Below, piece after piece: positions 62,412 to 64,000 of a stretch of DNA of 64,000 bases. This stretch comes from Clostridium_AI sp964409685 (GTDB lineage: Bacteria; Bacillota; Clostridia; Lachnospirales; Lachnospiraceae), in assembly GCA_964409685.1 (NCBI GenBank), contig CAYPEJ010000001.1, forward strand, positions 1-64,000, written 5' to 3'. Every line of letters starts with the position of its first letter. The stretch's first letter is position 1. The notes beneath the pieces were generated by a model. It was not told the origin of the DNA and ran no database searches. It saw nothing but the letters and a program-made list of their open reading frames with translations. A program made the position numbers and the translations under genes.

Positions 62412-63080
62412 ATGCCACAAATTGGAGAAAGCAAGTCTGTTAATAAAGCCAAACTGATTACAGAAAGAGGGGAAAAAATCGTCCTACAATTTAATCCAAG
62501 TGAGTATAGTTTTTCCGAAGACGTGGTGTACACGGGAGGAGGAGGAAACAAAGGTGATTTGATACAATTTGCTGGTTATCGAGCAAAGACTTTAAATCTG
62601 ACCTTTCATTTCGATACTTCTTCTGTGGTAGATGTGAATAAAACATCTCGAAGTGTAACTAGCGTAAAAGAAAAAACCGACGAGATTGAAAATTTGACAA
62701 AAGTAGTAGACAGTTTGCATAGACCCGAGAGTGTTAGATTCTTATGGGGAGAAATAGACTTCTCAGGGGTTGTGACATCGGTAAAAACAACATTTACTCT
62801 ATTTACCAAAGAAGGGATTCCAATTCGTGCAAAGGTGCTTGCAACGATCCAAGCCGCTCTTGTAGATCCAAATGATAGGGAAAAACTTGCGTTGTATTCT
62901 CCAGACAGAACAAAAGCAAGGGTTGTGTCCGAGGATATGTCTCTTTGGACTTTGGCTCAAAATGAATATGGAGATATGAACGAGTGGAGAAGGATTGCGA
63001 AAGCCAATGATATCTTGAATCCATTTGAAATTGAGACAGGGAAGGTATTTAAGATTCCTGCATTGGTAGAGGAAGATTGA
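62412..63080 (+). CDS. LysM-domain baseplate protein (Afp7-like)
   Basis: A 222-residue protein. The N-terminal tube-like domain (KAKLITERGEKIVLQFNPSEYSF) and a C-terminal LysM (EDMSLWTLAQNEYGDMNEW and GKVFKIPAL) give the layout of the baseplate protein between tube and hub in R-type and Afp particles. GGGAGG upstream of the ATG at 62412 (another ATG at 62407 is out of frame). It precedes the hub gene by 13 bp. Confidence 0.9.
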   Translation: MPQIGESKSVNKAKLITERGEKIVLQFNPSEYSFSEDVVYTGGGGNKGDLIQFAGYRAKTLNLTFHFDTSSVVDVNKTSRSVTSVKEKTDEIENLTKVVDSLHRPESVRFLWGEIDFSGVVTSVKTTFTLFTKEGIPIRAKVLATIQAALVDPNDREKLALYSPDRTKARVVSEDMSLWTLAQNEYGDMNEWRRIAKANDILNPFEIETGKVFKIPALVEED

Positions 63081-63093
63081 TAGGAGGAACGAG

Positions 63094-64000
63094 ATGTCTG
63101 ACTTGATGAAAGGGCGAACAGATTTTGATACGCTTGCCAATCAGTATGGGAATTTTCTAGTTCCTCTAGTGAAAATCAAAGTAAACGGGCAGGATGTTGT
63201 GAAAACAATGGATTTGCATTTAGAAGAAGTAGAAGTGACTTGTTCATTAAAGGCAGCTGGATATGCACGAATTAAAATTGGAAGCTGCTATGATGAAGAA
63301 CAGTCCAGCTTTGATGGAAAGATAAAGGATAAATTCAAGTTAGGGACGGTAGTTTCTGTAGAGTTAGGTTACTTATCTCATTCCGAGCTTGTATTTAAAG
63401 GATATGTAGCAATGTTGGGGGTAGAGTTGCTCAAGCAAAAATTACTAGTGGTAACCCTTATGGATGCAAGACGATTGATGATGACCAGTGGAAAAAAACA
63501 TTTGTTATGGGACGTGAAAAATTATTCCGATGCATTTCAAAATGTAATGGATACATACGGAAAGTTATGTTCCATAGAATCAGACCCAACCAAAGATGAA
63601 TTAGAATATCCTATTTCACAGACAAGTAGTGACTATGATTTTGTAACGAAAGAGTTAGCGAGGAAGGGAAATCGAGAGTTTTTTGTATTTGGGGAGAAAG
63701 CGTATTTTCGTAAAATGAATCAGGATAGTTCTTCTATTATGAAGTTGCAGTTTGGCAGAGAACTATTTGAATTTAGAGTAGACCATATGTATCTGGATGC
63801 CAAAATAAAGGTGTTTGGTTATAACCATGAAGAGGAAGAACAGATTACCTATGAGAAGGCGGTAAAGAGTAGTTTAAGTCAATCTAATGTCATGTCGACG
63901 CCAGAATATACCATAGTAGACCACGATGTAGATAGCCAGGAAAAGGCGAAAAATCGTGGTGAATTTATTGCACAGTATGAAAAAAATCGAAGTTGTACAG
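63094..64000 (+). CDS. VgrG/gpD-like baseplate hub protein (partial, 3' end beyond window)
   Basis: The frame is open from ATG 63094 (AGGAGG 8 bp upstream) to the window edge, 302 codons. It includes DFDTLANQYGNFLVPLVKIKVNG at the start and SSDYDFVTKELARKGNREFFVF in the middle. Both are characteristic of the hub domain shared by phage gp27/gpD, VgrG and Afp8. The C-terminal spike part lies outside. The remaining baseplate, tape measure, terminator and effector genes are expected further right. Confidence 0.85.
   Translation, partial: MSDLMKGRTDFDTLANQYGNFLVPLVKIKVNGQDVVKTMDLHLEEVEVTCSLKAAGYARIKIGSCYDEEQSSFDGKIKDKFKLGTVVSVELGYLSHSELVFKGYVAMLGVELLKQKLLVVTLMDARRLMMTSGKKHLLWDVKNYSDAFQNVMDTYGKLCSIESDPTKDELEYPISQTSSDYDFVTKELARKGNREFFVFGEKAYFRKMNQDSSSIMKLQFGRELFEFRVDHMYLDAKIKVFGYNHEEEEQITYEKAVKSSLSQSNVMSTPEYTIVDHDVDSQEKAKNRGEFIAQYEKNRSCT

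Noticed and set aside
57977..64000. Ordinary prophage
   Set aside because: No head, portal, terminase, integrase or lysis genes are seen, and the DUF6760-like protein and AAA+ ATPase are typical of injection systems; the part beyond the edge could still change this view.

Overview
The window comes from an AT-rich, low-GC Gram-positive anaerobe, most likely a clostridium of the Lachnospiraceae type. The evidence is the strong AAGGAGG-type ribosome binding sites, a T-box in front of thrS, an infC-rpmI-rplT leader, CIRCE-controlled Hsp20 genes, pyruvate formate-lyase with its activase, a nickel CO dehydrogenase, and Agr-type peptide signalling. This placement is inferred from gene content, not from a database search.

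Layout. (1) 0.2-4.4 kb: a small carrier-protein/ketosynthase operon (acyl carrier protein, acyl-AMP ligase, a remnant of a cobalamin-binding radical SAM gene, an intact ketosynthase and a ketosynthase-like partner lacking both catalytic histidines). (2) 4.7-17.4 kb: mostly housekeeping (LCP cell-wall ligase, GNAT, YjjG-type phosphatase, T-box/thrS, chemotaxis receptor, membrane acyltransferase, infC-rpmI-rplT, aldehyde dehydrogenase). (3) 17.9-19.6 kb: tRNA-Asn and tRNA-Leu, the latter hosting a 1.4-kb integrated remnant with a DUF3800 gene and a probable small RNA, bounded by a second copy of the tRNA-Leu 3' part. (4) 19.7-25.2 kb: an agrC-agrD pair with no agrB, then mgsA, a sugar (GPH) transporter and nagA. 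(5) 25.3-30.9 kb: an odd tRNA-Cys-like gene directly in front of a CO dehydrogenase (cooS), two small membrane proteins and a NitT/TauT-type ABC transporter. (6) 31-39.5 kb: a HicA-tailed protein, an ECF sigma/anti-sigma/secreted-protein operon, two flavin oxidoreductases (one with a Rieske domain), and DUF969-DUF979-pcp. (7) 39.7-45.6 kb: a complete Agr-like locus with agrB, a tiny agrD, two LytTR regulators, two GHKL kinases and a Walker-A-less ABC-like protein. (8) 45.8-50.7 kb: a DtxR-like regulator, pflB-pflA and a secreted Ig-like-domain protein. (9) 50.7-64 kb: a contractile injection system (phage-tail-like particle) that runs off the right edge: AAA+ ATPase, SH3 protein, SARP-type regulator, then, after a carbonic anhydrase and two Hsp20 genes, sheath, tube, assembly protein, a DUF6760-like small protein, second tube protein, a coiled-coil protein, a LysM baseplate protein and the start of a VgrG-like hub.

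The most notable items are the contractile injection system, including a gene that seems to start at ATA; the tRNA-Cys-like gene with a non-Cys discriminator base in front of cooS; the tRNA-Leu island with its candidate RNA; two Agr peptide genes too short for ordinary gene callers; and the asymmetric ketosynthase pair. Starts were moved from the longest reading frame wherever a ribosome binding site clearly supports an internal codon, and each such case is stated in its entry.
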